Assembly: GCA_018266795.1 (NCBI GenBank)
Contig: JAFDZV010000041.1
Span: forward strand, 1 to 55,196
Direction of reading: 5' to 3'
Source of the DNA: Bacteroidota bacterium
GTDB lineage: Bacteria; Bacteroidota; Ignavibacteria; OLB7
Length of the DNA stretch: 55,196 nucleotides
Position numbers and translations under genes: made by a program. The stretch's first letter is position 1. Each line of letters begins with the position of its first letter. Positions 34,482 to 42,504 of this stretch are shown piece by piece. The notes under the pieces are model-generated. The model was not told the origin of the DNA. It worked only from the letters and a program-made list of their open reading frames with translations, and ran no database searches.

Positions 34482-35042
34482 TCAGCGCCAGACCCGCGGC
34501 CGCTCCGCATCCAGCAGGCGCGCAACCTCCGGCAGCTCCACGCAACGATGCCGCGTTGAGACCCGCCGCCAGATGGAACGCGACAGCCGCCCCCAGTTCT
34601 CACTCCACGCGCGGGGCGCATTCGATGCATCGCAATGAATGACGATCGGGAACGTGTCGCTTCGTCCTCCGAAGCAGAGCATCAGATCCGTTCTGCCGCC
34701 GATCGGCACCAGTCCGCGATCCACACGCAGCGGACCGTCCACGCGCACCTCCTCACGTCCGGACCGGGAGAGGACACGCGCGCCTACAACGCCGCGATCG
34801 TCCCTGTACAGCTCCAACGTATTCCGCAGTCTGCGTGCCGCCGCAACCAGCAGAATCAGCATCAGCACCGAGAGTACGGCCGGTATGACGTACCATCCGG
34901 CGAGCCATCCGACAATGGTCGGCCCCAGAAGCAGAAGCGCCGCCGAACCAACGGCGAGAACTCCGGCCAGGACGGCGAACAGGATCACACGGCCACGTGC
35001 GGCATGGTTGTTGAGAGAGACGGAGAGAAGCAGAACGGGCAT
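34482..35042 (-). CDS. Two-helix membrane protein, unknown function
   Basis: The 186-residue protein is started at the ATG at 35042 (MPVLLLSVSLNNH), with GGAG 8 bases before; the 56 earlier in-frame codons are arginine-rich and doubtful. Two adjacent hydrophobic segments (VILFAVLAGVLAVGSAALLLLG and GWYVIPAVLSVLMLILLVAA) anchor a C-terminal cytosolic domain of about 110 residues. That domain has strands such as ELYRDDRGVVGARVLSRSG and a DTFPIVIHCDAS turn. It may be a PH-like membrane domain protein, but I cannot confirm this. It is convergent with the previous membrane gene. Confidence 0.65.
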   Translation of the reverse strand: MPVLLLSVSLNNHAARGRVILFAVLAGVLAVGSAALLLLGPTIVGWLAGWYVIPAVLSVLMLILLVAAARRLRNTLELYRDDRGVVGARVLSRSGREEVRVDGPLRVDRGLVPIGGRTDLMLCFGGRSDTFPIVIHCDASNAPRAWSENWGRLSRSIWRRVSTRHRCVELPEVARLLDAERPRVWR

Positions 35043-35169
35043 AGACGGAACTCCACGCGGAAGTACGATACGATGGGTACGCTGAGCGGGCCGGGAGTTC
35101 CCGGGCAGGCATGATACCAACTCGCGGGGAGATGGCGAAGTCCATGACAATCCATCGCCCGGCGGCAAC

Positions 35170-35205
35170 CACGTTCTTCCGCGTCTCCACGTTCTTCCGC
35201 GTCTC
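35170..35205. repeat. Two-unit 18-bp tandem repeat
   Basis: CACGTTCTTCCGCGTCTC occurs twice head-to-tail, and each unit is itself two 9-base half-units of similar sequence. It lies in the gap between two minus-strand genes. Confidence 0.7.
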
Positions 35206-35341
35206 CGCACTCGATGCAGACGGAGGGGGCCGCACTATCGGCACGTGCACGCCGGGAGACGGTTTCGAAGTCCCGTCCTCCGCCGCACAACGGCGATGCC
35301 GGCCCGGAGCGGATCTCCGGACCAACATCGTCGCACCGCGT

Positions 35342-35755
35342 TCACCGGGTTGCACCGCTCCAGCGCCCCATGATTGCGCCGGTGATCAGGCAGGCCACGA
35401 GAACGTTGGCACCATCGATCGCAGTAACAATCGGCTTGATGCCGGCGAAGATGTAGTGGGGCACGAGCACCGGCAGCCCGATTCCGAGCCAGAGCACGCA
35501 GCCGATCAGCATCCCCCTGGCCATGGTTGTCGTGTTCGTCCTCCGGACCAGCCAGGCCGTCACATAGCTTGCCAGGATCCAGCCGACGATGTCGGCAGCA
35601 AGCCCGGCCGGATCCACCGTTCCGGCGTCCGCGGCCGGACGCCCCAGAGCAGCAAGCCTGCCGGCGGCCCACGGCGCCGCCGAATACCAGACGAACCCGA
35701 GCGCCTGGTGCAGGACCACCGATACGAGAACTGCGAGGTGATTGATCTTTCCCAT
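35342..35755 (-). CDS. DUF1761-family membrane protein
   Basis: This 137-residue protein starts after an ideal AAGGAGAATC. The N-terminus NHLAVLVSVVLHQALGFVWYSAAPW is the DUF1761 hallmark (helix with H..G..WY....W). Four hydrophobic segments follow. Charged loops carry RRTNTTTMARG, and the last segment (VLVACLITGAIMGRW) is the family's usual end. Members are small inner-membrane proteins of unknown function in many soil bacteria. It is transcribed divergently from the sigma-factor gene. Confidence 0.85.
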   Translation of the reverse strand: MGKINHLAVLVSVVLHQALGFVWYSAAPWAAGRLAALGRPAADAGTVDPAGLAADIVGWILASYVTAWLVRRTNTTTMARGMLIGCVLWLGIGLPVLVPHYIFAGIKPIVTAIDGANVLVACLITGAIMGRWSGATR

Positions 35756-36077
35756 GATTCTCCTTCGTGTTTGTTCTACTGTTTACAATGATGCCCGGGC
35801 CGGCATTCTCCCGCCGCCTCGGCGCGGGTTCACCCGAAGGGCCGGGCGAAGCGGATCGCCGGCTGGTGCGGCTGGCATCCGGAAGCGTATCTTCATGCGG
35901 CCGAAACCGGCGGGTGCACCGTGCGGCGCCATGCGGCAATCTGCGTGCGGCAACCCGCATGCGGAGATCTGCAACAGGGACCGCGCCATCATGTGTGACT
36001 GCGGCGAGCACGAAAAGGGTTCGCCGACCGAATCGTATCCCGGATCACGAATGCAACGAGCGGAGGAACGTCCAACG
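35756..36077. other. Upstream region of the sigma-factor gene
   Basis: The sigma-factor reading frame stays open through most of these 322 bases, but the codons before 36078 are Pro/Arg/Cys-rich and unlike the family. I treat it as the divergent promoter region. Confidence 0.5.
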
Positions 36078-37121
36078 ATGGCGGAGGCCGGTACCAAGGC
36101 CCGGAGCGATTCGGGCACAATGCCTGGAGCCCCAATCGGGGCGATCGATCGGGATGACTTCGCACTCATGGCCGGGCTGCATCGCCGCGCGCTGATGCTG
36201 CACTGCTATCGCATGGTTGGCTGCATGGAGGAGGCGGAGGATCTGGTGCAGGAGACGCTGGCGCGTGCGTGGCGGGGACGGCACACCTATCAGGGACGTG
36301 CACCGTTTCGTTCATGGCTGTACAGGATCGCTACCAATCTCAGCCTGGATGCACTTCGGGAGAGGCCGCGGCGTTCGCTCCCGGTTGCACGCCACCCGGC
36401 CTCCCTGGCGGGCCAGCCGGTGCCGGCATCGATCAACGAGCCGATCTGGCTGGAACCGTATCCCGATGCGCTGCTCCCGCCGGATGAACGCGATCCCGAA
36501 ACGATACTGGCAACGCGCGAGCGCGTGAGCCTTGCGTTCATGATTGCACTCCACGCGCTGCCGCCGCGCCAGCGGGCGGTGCTGATCCTGCGCGATGTGC
36601 TGGAAATGCCGGCGGCGGAGGTCGCGGAACTGCTGGAGCAATCGGTGCCCGCCGTGAAGAGCGCGCTGCATCGCGCGCGCGCAACCATTGCGGAACATTC
36701 GCACGTGGCGGAGACGGCCCCGCGCTCCGCAGCGGACCCGGAGCATGGGGAACGGCTTGCACGATACGTGACGGCATGGGAGAGCGCCGACGTGGAGAAC
36801 CTGATGACGCTGCTGAGGGATGATGCGCGATTCAGCATGCCGCCGATTCCCTCCTGGTATCAGGGACGCGAAGAGATTGGTGCGTTGGTGCGGAACACGA
36901 TATTCCGCGGCGACGCGAAGGGCCGCTGGCGCCTGCTTCCGACAAACGCCGGCGGCAGTGCAGCGTTCGGACTGTATCGCCTGAACGACGGCGGGAGCGG
37001 CTACGGCTTCTACGCCATTCAGGTGCCGACGTTCGCCGGCGGATTGATCACGGACATCACAACCTGCCGCAACACGCGGCTGGCACGATTCTTCGACCTG
37101 CCGGAACATCTGCCGGTATGA
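36078..37121 (+). CDS. ECF RNA polymerase sigma factor with C-terminal SnoaL-like domain
   Basis: The 347-residue protein is started at the ATG at 36078 (MAEAGTKARS), preceded by CGGAGGAAC. Region 2 (about residues 33-105) reads LMLHCYRMVGCMEEAEDLVQETLARAW...FRSWLYRIATNLSLDALR. Region 4 (about residues 175-235) reads LPPRQRAVLILRDVLEMPAAEVAELLEQSVPAVKSALHRAR. The last 115 residues resemble a SnoaL/NTF2-like domain (TAWESADVENLMTLLRDDARFSMPP..SWYQGREEIGALV), as in the SigG/SigX5-type ECF groups. Those tails modulate sigma activity without a classical anti-sigma factor. No anti-sigma gene is adjacent; the SRPBCC gene follows 114 bases on and may be a target (inference). Confidence 0.92.
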   Translation: MAEAGTKARSDSGTMPGAPIGAIDRDDFALMAGLHRRALMLHCYRMVGCMEEAEDLVQETLARAWRGRHTYQGRAPFRSWLYRIATNLSLDALRERPRRSLPVARHPASLAGQPVPASINEPIWLEPYPDALLPPDERDPETILATRERVSLAFMIALHALPPRQRAVLILRDVLEMPAAEVAELLEQSVPAVKSALHRARATIAEHSHVAETAPRSAADPEHGERLARYVTAWESADVENLMTLLRDDARFSMPPIPSWYQGREEIGALVRNTIFRGDAKGRWRLLPTNAGGSAAFGLYRLNDGGSGYGFYAIQVPTFAGGLITDITTCRNTRLARFFDLPEHLPV

Positions 37122-37235
37122 ACGCTTCGGCGGCCGTTCAACGGGTAGCCGGCAGGCAGACATGTTCATTCTGCCCCCCGATCGTGGCCGTGCAGAGCTG
37201 TACGGTTCGGACCACATTCATCGCTGGAGAAGACC

Positions 37236-37670
37236 ATGAAGAAGATCATACATGCGGTTCACATTCACGAGACGCCGGCAATCGTGTACGCTGCGCTCAC
37301 AACGGCCAGAGGGCTCAGCAGCTGGTGGACGCGGATGGTGACGGTGGAAGCGGAGGTTGGCGGCAGGATTCACTTCAGGTTCGCCGATGTCTTCAATCCC
37401 GTCATGATACAGCACACGCTCGAACCCGATCGGCTGGTGGAATGGACCTGTGTGGGAGGACATGAGAACTGGGCGGACAACCGGTTCAGTTTCGCTCTGG
37501 AGGAACGCCGGGAGGACACGATGCTGATGTTCACGCAGGACTATGCGCAGGAGCTGACGGACGAGGTATACGGCACCTACAATTTCAACTGGGGCTATTA
37601 TCTGCACAGCCTGAAGCGCTACTGCGAGGCGAACGAGGGAACGCCGTTCACGCCGCCGGAGATTGCATAA
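37236..37670 (+). CDS. SRPBCC / AHSA1-family protein
   Basis: This 144-residue protein starts MKKIIHAVHIHETPAIVYAAL after CTGGAGAAGACC. It matches the START/SRPBCC fold with an initial strand, a helix (YAALTTARGLSSWWT), and 'EVGGRIHFRFADVFNP' and 'DRLVEWTCVGGHENWADNRFSF' strands. The final helix reads YNFNWGYYLHSLKRYCEANEG. These proteins bind hydrophobic ligands or act as Hsp90-activator-like small domains. It is cytoplasmic. It follows the ECF sigma factor and precedes the nucleic-acid cluster; SRPBCC genes often sit next to ECF41-type sigma factors, which fits. Confidence 0.9.
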   Translation: MKKIIHAVHIHETPAIVYAALTTARGLSSWWTRMVTVEAEVGGRIHFRFADVFNPVMIQHTLEPDRLVEWTCVGGHENWADNRFSFALEERREDTMLMFTQDYAQELTDEVYGTYNFNWGYYLHSLKRYCEANEGTPFTPPEIA

Positions 37671-37690
37671 CCCGATCGGTACCGGACGCA

Positions 37691-38350
37691 ATGCGAGCAC
37701 CGAACTTCAACGATCCGCCCTGCATGCCGGGCAGCGGCAAGAGCGCGGAGCAGTTGCTGGAACTCGCCGGGCCACTTGCCGGAACGCCCGGTGCAATGTA
37801 CGTGGAGCGGCGAGGCATACCGCTTCACATCGCCGAGGAGGCGGGCGTTCGTTTTGCGCCCGACTTCGGCGGCCGTCCCGCGGTTATCGTTGCGATGCGG
37901 GACCGGCACGGCATCACGGCGTTGGTTCACGGCCGGTATCTTCGCACGGCCCGCGGACAGAACAAGATGTTGACCATAGGCGCCGGCGGCGGCATGGTGA
38001 GCGTGCTGGATGGATGGCACGCCGAGCCGCTGATCATCGTTGAAGGGTTGTTCGATGCGTTGTCGATGGCGGCGTGCGGCTGGTCGTGCGCTGCAACGGT
38101 GGGCCGCTGGGCCTCGTGGCTGCCTGATGTCGCGCAGGGCCGCACGGTCTGGCTGGCGTTCGACTCAGCGCGCGCGGCCGATGCCGAGGCGGAACGTTAT
38201 CGCGAGAGGCTGCGGGGCGCATCGCTGTTGAGGCTCAGGCCGCCCGGCAGAAGCAAGGATTGGAACACCGCCCTCGCCAAGCAGGGCATCCCCTCGCTTG
38301 CGCGCTGGCTGCGCCAGACATTGAACAGCGGCAATCGGATTGCGACATGA
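37691..38350 (+). CDS. Toprim-domain protein (DnaG-primase-like core)
   Basis: This 219-residue protein corresponds to the catalytic core of DnaG. It has the phrases YVERRGIP and '[25 protein letters not shown]', equal to the RNAP-basic part of primase. A Toprim domain follows: [10 protein letters not shown] (Glu118) and [13 protein letters not shown] (Asp158). The usual DxD has become D-S-A, so one metal ligand is missing. Near the end [11 protein letters not shown] resembles the primase KD(V/W)N motif. There is no CHC2 zinc finger or helicase-binding tail. Short primase cores like this occur in mobile elements and phage. It starts 20 bases after the SRPBCC gene; its stop overlaps the next start (ATGA). 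Confidence 0.85.
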   Translation: MRAPNFNDPPCMPGSGKSAEQLLELAGPLAGTPGAMYVERRGIPLHIAEEAGVRFAPDFGGRPAVIVAMRDRHGITALVHGRYLRTARGQNKMLTIGAGGGMVSVLDGWHAEPLIIVEGLFDALSMAACGWSCAATVGRWASWLPDVAQGRTVWLAFDSARAADAEAERYRERLRGASLLRLRPPGRSKDWNTALAKQGIPSLARWLRQTLNSGNRIAT

Positions 38351-38898
38351 CCGAGATCTACGTAAGCACCGACGTTGAGGTGGACGGCCCGATACCGGGG
38401 CCGCACTCGATGCTGAGCTTCGGCTCCGCCGCGTTCACCGCGGACAAGAAGCTGATAGCCACGTTCACGGCGAACCTGGAGCCGTTGCCGGGCGCCGCCG
38501 GCAGTCCGGAGACGATGGCGTGGTGGGCCGGCCATCCGGAGGCATGGGAGACGTGCCGCCGCGACCCGCGCGATCCGGCCGCTGCCATGGCCGAGTATGT
38601 GCAGTGGCTGGAGGCACTGCCGGGCGTGCCGGTGTTCGTGGGATATCCGGCAACGTTCGACTTCATGTTCGTCTACTGGTATCTGATACGCTTCGCCGGC
38701 CGCAGCCCGTTCAGCTTCTCCGCGATCGACATCAAGACCATGGCGATGGTGATGCTCGGCACGGACTACCGGCGGAGCACGAAGCGGAACATGCCGCGGC
38801 GCTGGTTCGATGAGTCGCCGCACAACCACGTTGCGCTCGACGATGCCATCGAGCAGGGAATGCTCTTCTGCAACATGCTGGCAGAGCGCAACAGATAA
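38347..38898 (+). CDS. DEDDh 3'-5' exonuclease (DnaQ-like)
   Basis: The 183-residue protein begins at the ATG at 38347, overlapping the Toprim stop (ATGA), so the two are translationally coupled. Exo I carries D-x-E at 9-11 (VSTDVEVDG). Exo II is [11 protein letters not shown] with Asp105. Exo III has HVALDDA (His161 and Asp166). These are the four acidic/His residues of DEDDh nucleases, which trim 3' ends of DNA or RNA. It resembles stand-alone DnaQ-like or Rv2179c-like exoribonucleases; the substrate is unknown. Repeat copy D begins right after its stop. Together with the Toprim protein it may form a nucleic-acid processing pair. Confidence 0.88.
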   Translation: MTEIYVSTDVEVDGPIPGPHSMLSFGSAAFTADKKLIATFTANLEPLPGAAGSPETMAWWAGHPEAWETCRRDPRDPAAAMAEYVQWLEALPGVPVFVGYPATFDFMFVYWYLIRFAGRSPFSFSAIDIKTMAMVMLGTDYRRSTKRNMPRRWFDESPHNHVALDDAIEQGMLFCNMLAERNR

Positions 38899-38900
38899 GA

Positions 38901-38966
38901 GCTCCTGGCAACACCGGGTGGCAATGGTCTGCCTGACGACCCTGCGACGCCCATGGGTCGGGCCTC
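38901..38966 (+). repeat. Dispersed ~66-bp intergenic element, copy D
   Basis: It begins GCTCCTGGCAACACCGGGTGGCAATGGTCTGCC two bases after the exonuclease stop. It matches copies A-C over most of its length, but the right end (GGGTCGGGCCTCC) has decayed, so the terminal inverted repeat is weaker. Confidence 0.72.
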
Positions 38967-39039
38967 CGACGCAGCCTTCCCCGCGGTACATCGGCCGAAC
39001 GCATCATGCCCGGCACCAATGCCCGAACGAACCAATGCA

Positions 39040-39441
39040 ATGAAGAGCAACCGTCAACGCAGGAAGGAGATCACCGAGAAGCGCAGGGATAGTCGGGACC
39101 GGCACGATGCGGAGCGCAACCGGCGCAGCGCAGAACGGCGAGCCATGCTCCCGGAGGGAGCGGTTGCCGTGAATGAGGTTCTGCTTGCGCGCGCCAACAG
39201 CTACACGGTTCCGGACTTCGTGGCACGGGGATATTATCTGGACCGCCCGTTCACCTGCAGGGAGTGCGGTCGCGAGGAAGTGTGGACCGCCACGCAGCAG
39301 AAGTGGTGGTACGAGGTTGCAAAAGGAGACCGCCTGGCCGTGGCCGTGCGCTGCCGCCCATGCCGGCGGCGTGAGCAGGCCCGTGCCGCCGCGGCGCGAA
39401 AGGTTCACCAGGAAGGGATCGCCGCACGCACGCGTTCGTGA
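39040..39441 (+). CDS. Zinc-ribbon protein (zf-trcl-like)
   Basis: The 133-residue protein is started at the ATG at 39040 (MKSNRQRRKEI); an ATG seven codons earlier is possible. The first 40 residues are strongly basic and helical (RRKEITEKRRDSRDRHDAERNRRSAERR). The C-terminal part holds a zinc ribbon 'YYLDRPFTCRECGREEVWTATQQKWWYEVAKGDRLAVAVRCRPCRRR', with C-x2-C pairs (CREC, CRPC) as the metal ligands. It matches the 'probable zinc-ribbon domain' family, which is uncharacterised but nucleic-acid-binding in style. It follows the exonuclease gene by 141 bases. Confidence 0.82.
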   Translation: MKSNRQRRKEITEKRRDSRDRHDAERNRRSAERRAMLPEGAVAVNEVLLARANSYTVPDFVARGYYLDRPFTCRECGREEVWTATQQKWWYEVAKGDRLAVAVRCRPCRRREQARAAAARKVHQEGIAARTRS

Positions 39442-39570
39442 ACGTTCAGGCGATGGACAGCGATACCTCCGCAGTTGCTGCGGCCATTCGTTCGGAACGA
39501 AACCTGCACGCGGTTCCCCCGTCATCACACGGAATTCTCTGAACCGACGAACGCTCTCAGGAATCACGCC

Positions 39571-40365
39571 ATGTCTCTGGAACGCGCAGACATTCTTGCA
39601 GCGCTCACCCGCCTGCTCTCTCCACGCACCGACGTGCTTGCCGTGTGGGAGGCCGGCTCCGCGGCGTTCAACCGCGCGGACGCCTGGTCCGACATCGATC
39701 TCTCCATCATCGCCGAGGATGGCGCGGTGCCGGACGTGGCCGCGGCGATCCAGGAGGAACTGCGCTCCCTCTCCCCGATCGACATGCAGTGGGTGCTTCC
39801 ATCGCCTACATGGCACGGCCACTACCAGGTGTTCTACAAGCTTCGCGACACCAACCCCTTCCTCCTGCTGGATCTCGTGATCATGGAGCGAAGCGCGCCG
39901 GGCCGCTTTCTGGAGAGCGCCCTTCACGGTACACCGGATGTGGCCTTCGACAAGGAAGGGCTGATACGGCCGGAGCACCTGGATCACGACGCGCACATGG
40001 CGAAGATCCGCGCGCGGCTGGACCACCTGCGTTCCACGGTGCCGCTGATGCGCTCGCTCGCGCTGAAGGAACTCGAGCGCGGGCGCCCCATCGATGCAAT
40101 GGCCTTCTATCACAGCCATACGCTTCGCCCGCTTGTGGACCTTCTCCGCATCAACTACTCCCCCGCACGGTACAACTTCGGCGCGCGATATCTCCATCAC
40201 GACCTTCCTGCCGAGGTGGCCCGGCGCGTGGAGCGGCTCTTCTTCGTTCCGGACCAGGCATCGCTGCGCGCCGCGCACCGGGAGGCGTGGGAGTGGTTCG
40301 CCGAGCTTGCCGCCGCGATCGATCCCGAGGCTGTCGCGGCACGGCTGCGCGAAGAGGACCGATAG
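39571..40365 (+). CDS. Nucleotidyltransferase-fold protein
   Basis: The 264-residue protein starts at the ATG at 39571 (MSLERADILAALT). The polymerase-beta-like nucleotidyltransferase motif is AGSAAFNRADAWSDIDLSII, with GS at 29-30, Asp41 and Asp43, and a third acidic strand near residue 80 (SPIDMQWV). The remaining part is helical, with a KELERGRPIDAMAFYH helix, as in aminoglycoside adenylyltransferases and the LinA/Rel-type families. It may transfer a nucleotide to an antibiotic, RNA or protein; the context (Toprim, exonuclease, zinc ribbon) suggests nucleic-acid work, but this is inference. The upstream stretch of 130 bases is non-coding. Confidence 0.82.
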   Translation: MSLERADILAALTRLLSPRTDVLAVWEAGSAAFNRADAWSDIDLSIIAEDGAVPDVAAAIQEELRSLSPIDMQWVLPSPTWHGHYQVFYKLRDTNPFLLLDLVIMERSAPGRFLESALHGTPDVAFDKEGLIRPEHLDHDAHMAKIRARLDHLRSTVPLMRSLALKELERGRPIDAMAFYHSHTLRPLVDLLRINYSPARYNFGARYLHHDLPAEVARRVERLFFVPDQASLRAAHREAWEWFAELAAAIDPEAVAARLREEDR

Positions 40366-40579
40366 CACCGAGCCATCACCGGCCGCAGGCAGGCAACGAT
40401 GCTCCGCTCGCCCTGGCGGCGGCGGAACATCGCAACGCCTACGTTCGTCCGCGTCCACATTCGGGTCACACCATCCTCCTTCCCTGTGTCAATCCACCGT
40501 GTCGATCCACATGCAATCGCATCGGGCATGTCCGGCGCGGATGCAGAGTACTTCAGCATATCAGCAACAGGAGAATCAC

Positions 40580-41122
40580 ATGCCGCATATCACTCTGCCG
40601 GATGGAGCCCCGGGAATCGTGGGGCCGATGCTTGCCTATCCCGAAACGGAGAAGCATTTGAACGGACTTGCCGAGGCCCTGCTGCGGGGCGAGTCGTCGC
40701 TGACGCCCGCGGAGCGGGAAACGATTGCAACGTATGTCTCATCGGGGAACGAGTGCTTCTTCTGCACGAATGCTCACGCCGCAACGGCGCGCCACCTGCT
40801 GGGTGAGGATCGCGGCATTGTGGATGCGGTGCTGGCCGGTCCGGACTCGGCTCCGATCAGCGGGAAGATGCGTGCGCTGCTGGAGATCGCCGGAAAGGTA
40901 CGGCGCGACGGACGCACGGTCGGCGCCGATGACGTTGCACGCGCACGCGAGGCCGGCGCGGACGACAAGGCAATTCACGACACGGTGTTGATTGCCGCCG
41001 CGTTCTGTATGTTCAATCGTTACGTTGACGGGCTTGCCACGTGGGCGCCGCAGCCTTTGGAGGCCTATCACGAGATCGGGCAACAGCTCGCCGAGAAGGG
41101 ATATCTGCACAGCATCCGCTGA
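40580..41122 (+). CDS. Carboxymuconolactone-decarboxylase/AhpD-like protein
   Basis: The 180-residue protein starts at the ATG at 40580 after CAGGAGAATC. The core helix carries ECFFCTNAHAA (residues about 53-63), an E-x3-C-x-x-x-H pattern of peroxidase-related AhpD-fold proteins, with the spacing seen in 'peroxidase-related' members. The rest is all-helical (LAEALLRGESSLTPAERETIAT and DDVARAREAGADDKAIHDTVLIAAAFCMFNRYVDGL). Such proteins reduce hydroperoxides or act as thiol-dependent detoxifiers. It lies between the nucleotidyltransferase and DinB genes, each with its own leader. Confidence 0.9.
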   Translation: MPHITLPDGAPGIVGPMLAYPETEKHLNGLAEALLRGESSLTPAERETIATYVSSGNECFFCTNAHAATARHLLGEDRGIVDAVLAGPDSAPISGKMRALLEIAGKVRRDGRTVGADDVARAREAGADDKAIHDTVLIAAAFCMFNRYVDGLATWAPQPLEAYHEIGQQLAEKGYLHSIR

Positions 41123-41249
41123 GGACCTCTGCACCGAAACGCCGAACGGCATGCACGGCAGGGATGCGGACGTCGCTGGCGCACAGTCCGTTCGCGCGCG
41201 AGGTCCGCATCACGCCTTCCTTCAACCGACGTTCAGGAACACATTCCGC

Positions 41250-41789
41250 ATGGAGACGAAGATCGACGCAGCGGAGCTTCAACGCCCGGCACCGGACGAA
41301 TACGCTCCCTACTATGAGCGCTACATCAGCCAGGTTGCGCCCGGCACCGACATCCTGGATCTGCTTGCCGCCCAATCGGCGGAAACGGCTGCATTACTCG
41401 AGGGGATCGAGGAGACCCACGGTAACCGGCGCTATGCGCCCGGCAAGTGGAGTATCAAGGAAGTGGTGGGGCACGTGATCGACAGCGAGCGCGTCTTTGC
41501 CTATCGCCTTCTTCGCTTCTCGCGCAACGACGCCACGGCCCTGGAAGGGTTCGATCAGGATCGGTACGTGGCCAGTGCGGACTTCGACTCCGCGGCGCTC
41601 GAAGCGCTGAAGGCCGAGTTCGCCGACGTGCGCCGAAGCACGATCGCGCTCCTCCACCATCTGCAACCCGAGGCATGGGTTCGGAGCGGCGTTGCGAACG
41701 GCAATCGCATGAGCGTCCGTGCACTTGCATACGTCATCGCCGGGCACGAGCGCCACCATATGGCGATTCTCCGCGAACGATATCTGTAG
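41250..41789 (+). CDS. DinB-family protein
   Basis: The 179-residue protein starts at the ATG at 41250. It has the DinB four-helix pattern: WSIKEVVGHVIDSERVFAYRLLRFSR (His about residue 75), SAALEALKAEFADVRRSTIALLHHL, and a last helix AYVIAGHERHHMAILRERYL. The three His that bind nickel or zinc in this family are at about 75, 169 and 173. Members are putative thiol-dependent enzymes such as mycothiol or bacillithiol transferases and damage-inducible proteins. It is cytoplasmic. Its stop codon sits inside the hairpin shared with the next gene. Confidence 0.9.
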   Translation: METKIDAAELQRPAPDEYAPYYERYISQVAPGTDILDLLAAQSAETAALLEGIEETHGNRRYAPGKWSIKEVVGHVIDSERVFAYRLLRFSRNDATALEGFDQDRYVASADFDSAALEALKAEFADVRRSTIALLHHLQPEAWVRSGVANGNRMSVRALAYVIAGHERHHMAILRERYL

Positions 41790-41807
41790 GAGACCGGCGG
41801 TCTCTAC
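41786..41807. terminator. Hairpin spanning both stop codons of a convergent pair
   Basis: GTAGGAGACC and GGTCTCTAC pair around GGC with a single bulged base, from 41786 to 41807. The stop codons of the DinB gene and of the convergent exported protein lie in its two arms. It could serve as a shared terminator. Confidence 0.6.
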
Positions 41808-42208
41808 GGCAGGCACGGCGGGCCGCACCGCCCTATGCGCACGTGGCATGCGGTCGCGTCGTAGCAGACGCGGCCGCAACATCCCTGGCTCACCTGAATG
41901 CAGGGGGATAATGCGGGTGTGGGGGGCTGCGCCGGGAGGACATAGAGATCGCCGTTGACGCTCTCGACACCGTTGATCACGAAGGCCGCCGGAAGCGGGA
42001 ACGCAACGCCGCTGCTCGCCGCTGGAATTGCCTGGCATATCACTACGCCGGCAGGATCGACAAGGCAGAGCCTGACCGGGCACGATGTCTGGTTGGTGAC
42101 CGTGACGCCGGGACACTGGGCGCAAACACGTTCCGGGCGTGCGGCGGCGAACATCATGATTGCGGCACACAGCAACGGCACAGGCGTGAAGCGAACACGA
42201 CTGTTCAT
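41804..42208 (-). CDS. Exported cysteine-rich hypothetical protein
   Basis: The 134-residue protein starts at the ATG at 42208 after GGGAGAATG; the longer open frame is unsupported. It has a signal peptide (hydrophobic residues 10-22, cleavage VCA-Q). The mature part has 12 Cys in 105 residues, with runs such as C-P-V-R-L-C, QGCCGRVCYDA and RCGPPCLP, and a long VNGDLYVLPAQPPTPALSPC stretch. The Cys spacing suggests disulphide bonding outside the cytoplasm. I do not recognise the family; it may be a small surface or matrix protein like the larger Cys-rich secreted proteins at the left end of the window. Confidence 0.72.
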   Translation of the reverse strand: MNSRVRFTPVPLLCAAIMMFAAARPERVCAQCPGVTVTNQTSCPVRLCLVDPAGVVICQAIPAASSGVAFPLPAAFVINGVESVNGDLYVLPAQPPTPALSPCIQVSQGCCGRVCYDATACHVRIGRCGPPCLP

Positions 42209-42504
42209 GAGAACATTCTCCCACACTCGGATTGGAGGATCGATGGTCGTGGATTGAACGGGGTGATCATTCCAGCCGTATGGTGATAAGAGGTACCGGC
42301 CGGTTGAAATTGGACATCGAACGGAATGCATGCGCGCCGCGCCGGCCTTCATGCTGCATCCACGCCTGCCGGTGCTTCGCGAGATCGCTCCGACATCGTG
42401 AGCGAGGAGCATAATCAGCGAAGCACTTGCTCGTCGTAGTGGCGCGGCGGGCATCACGAACCGCCGGCCCGTTACCGACAAACGCTCCATTACGAACTCA
42501 ATCC

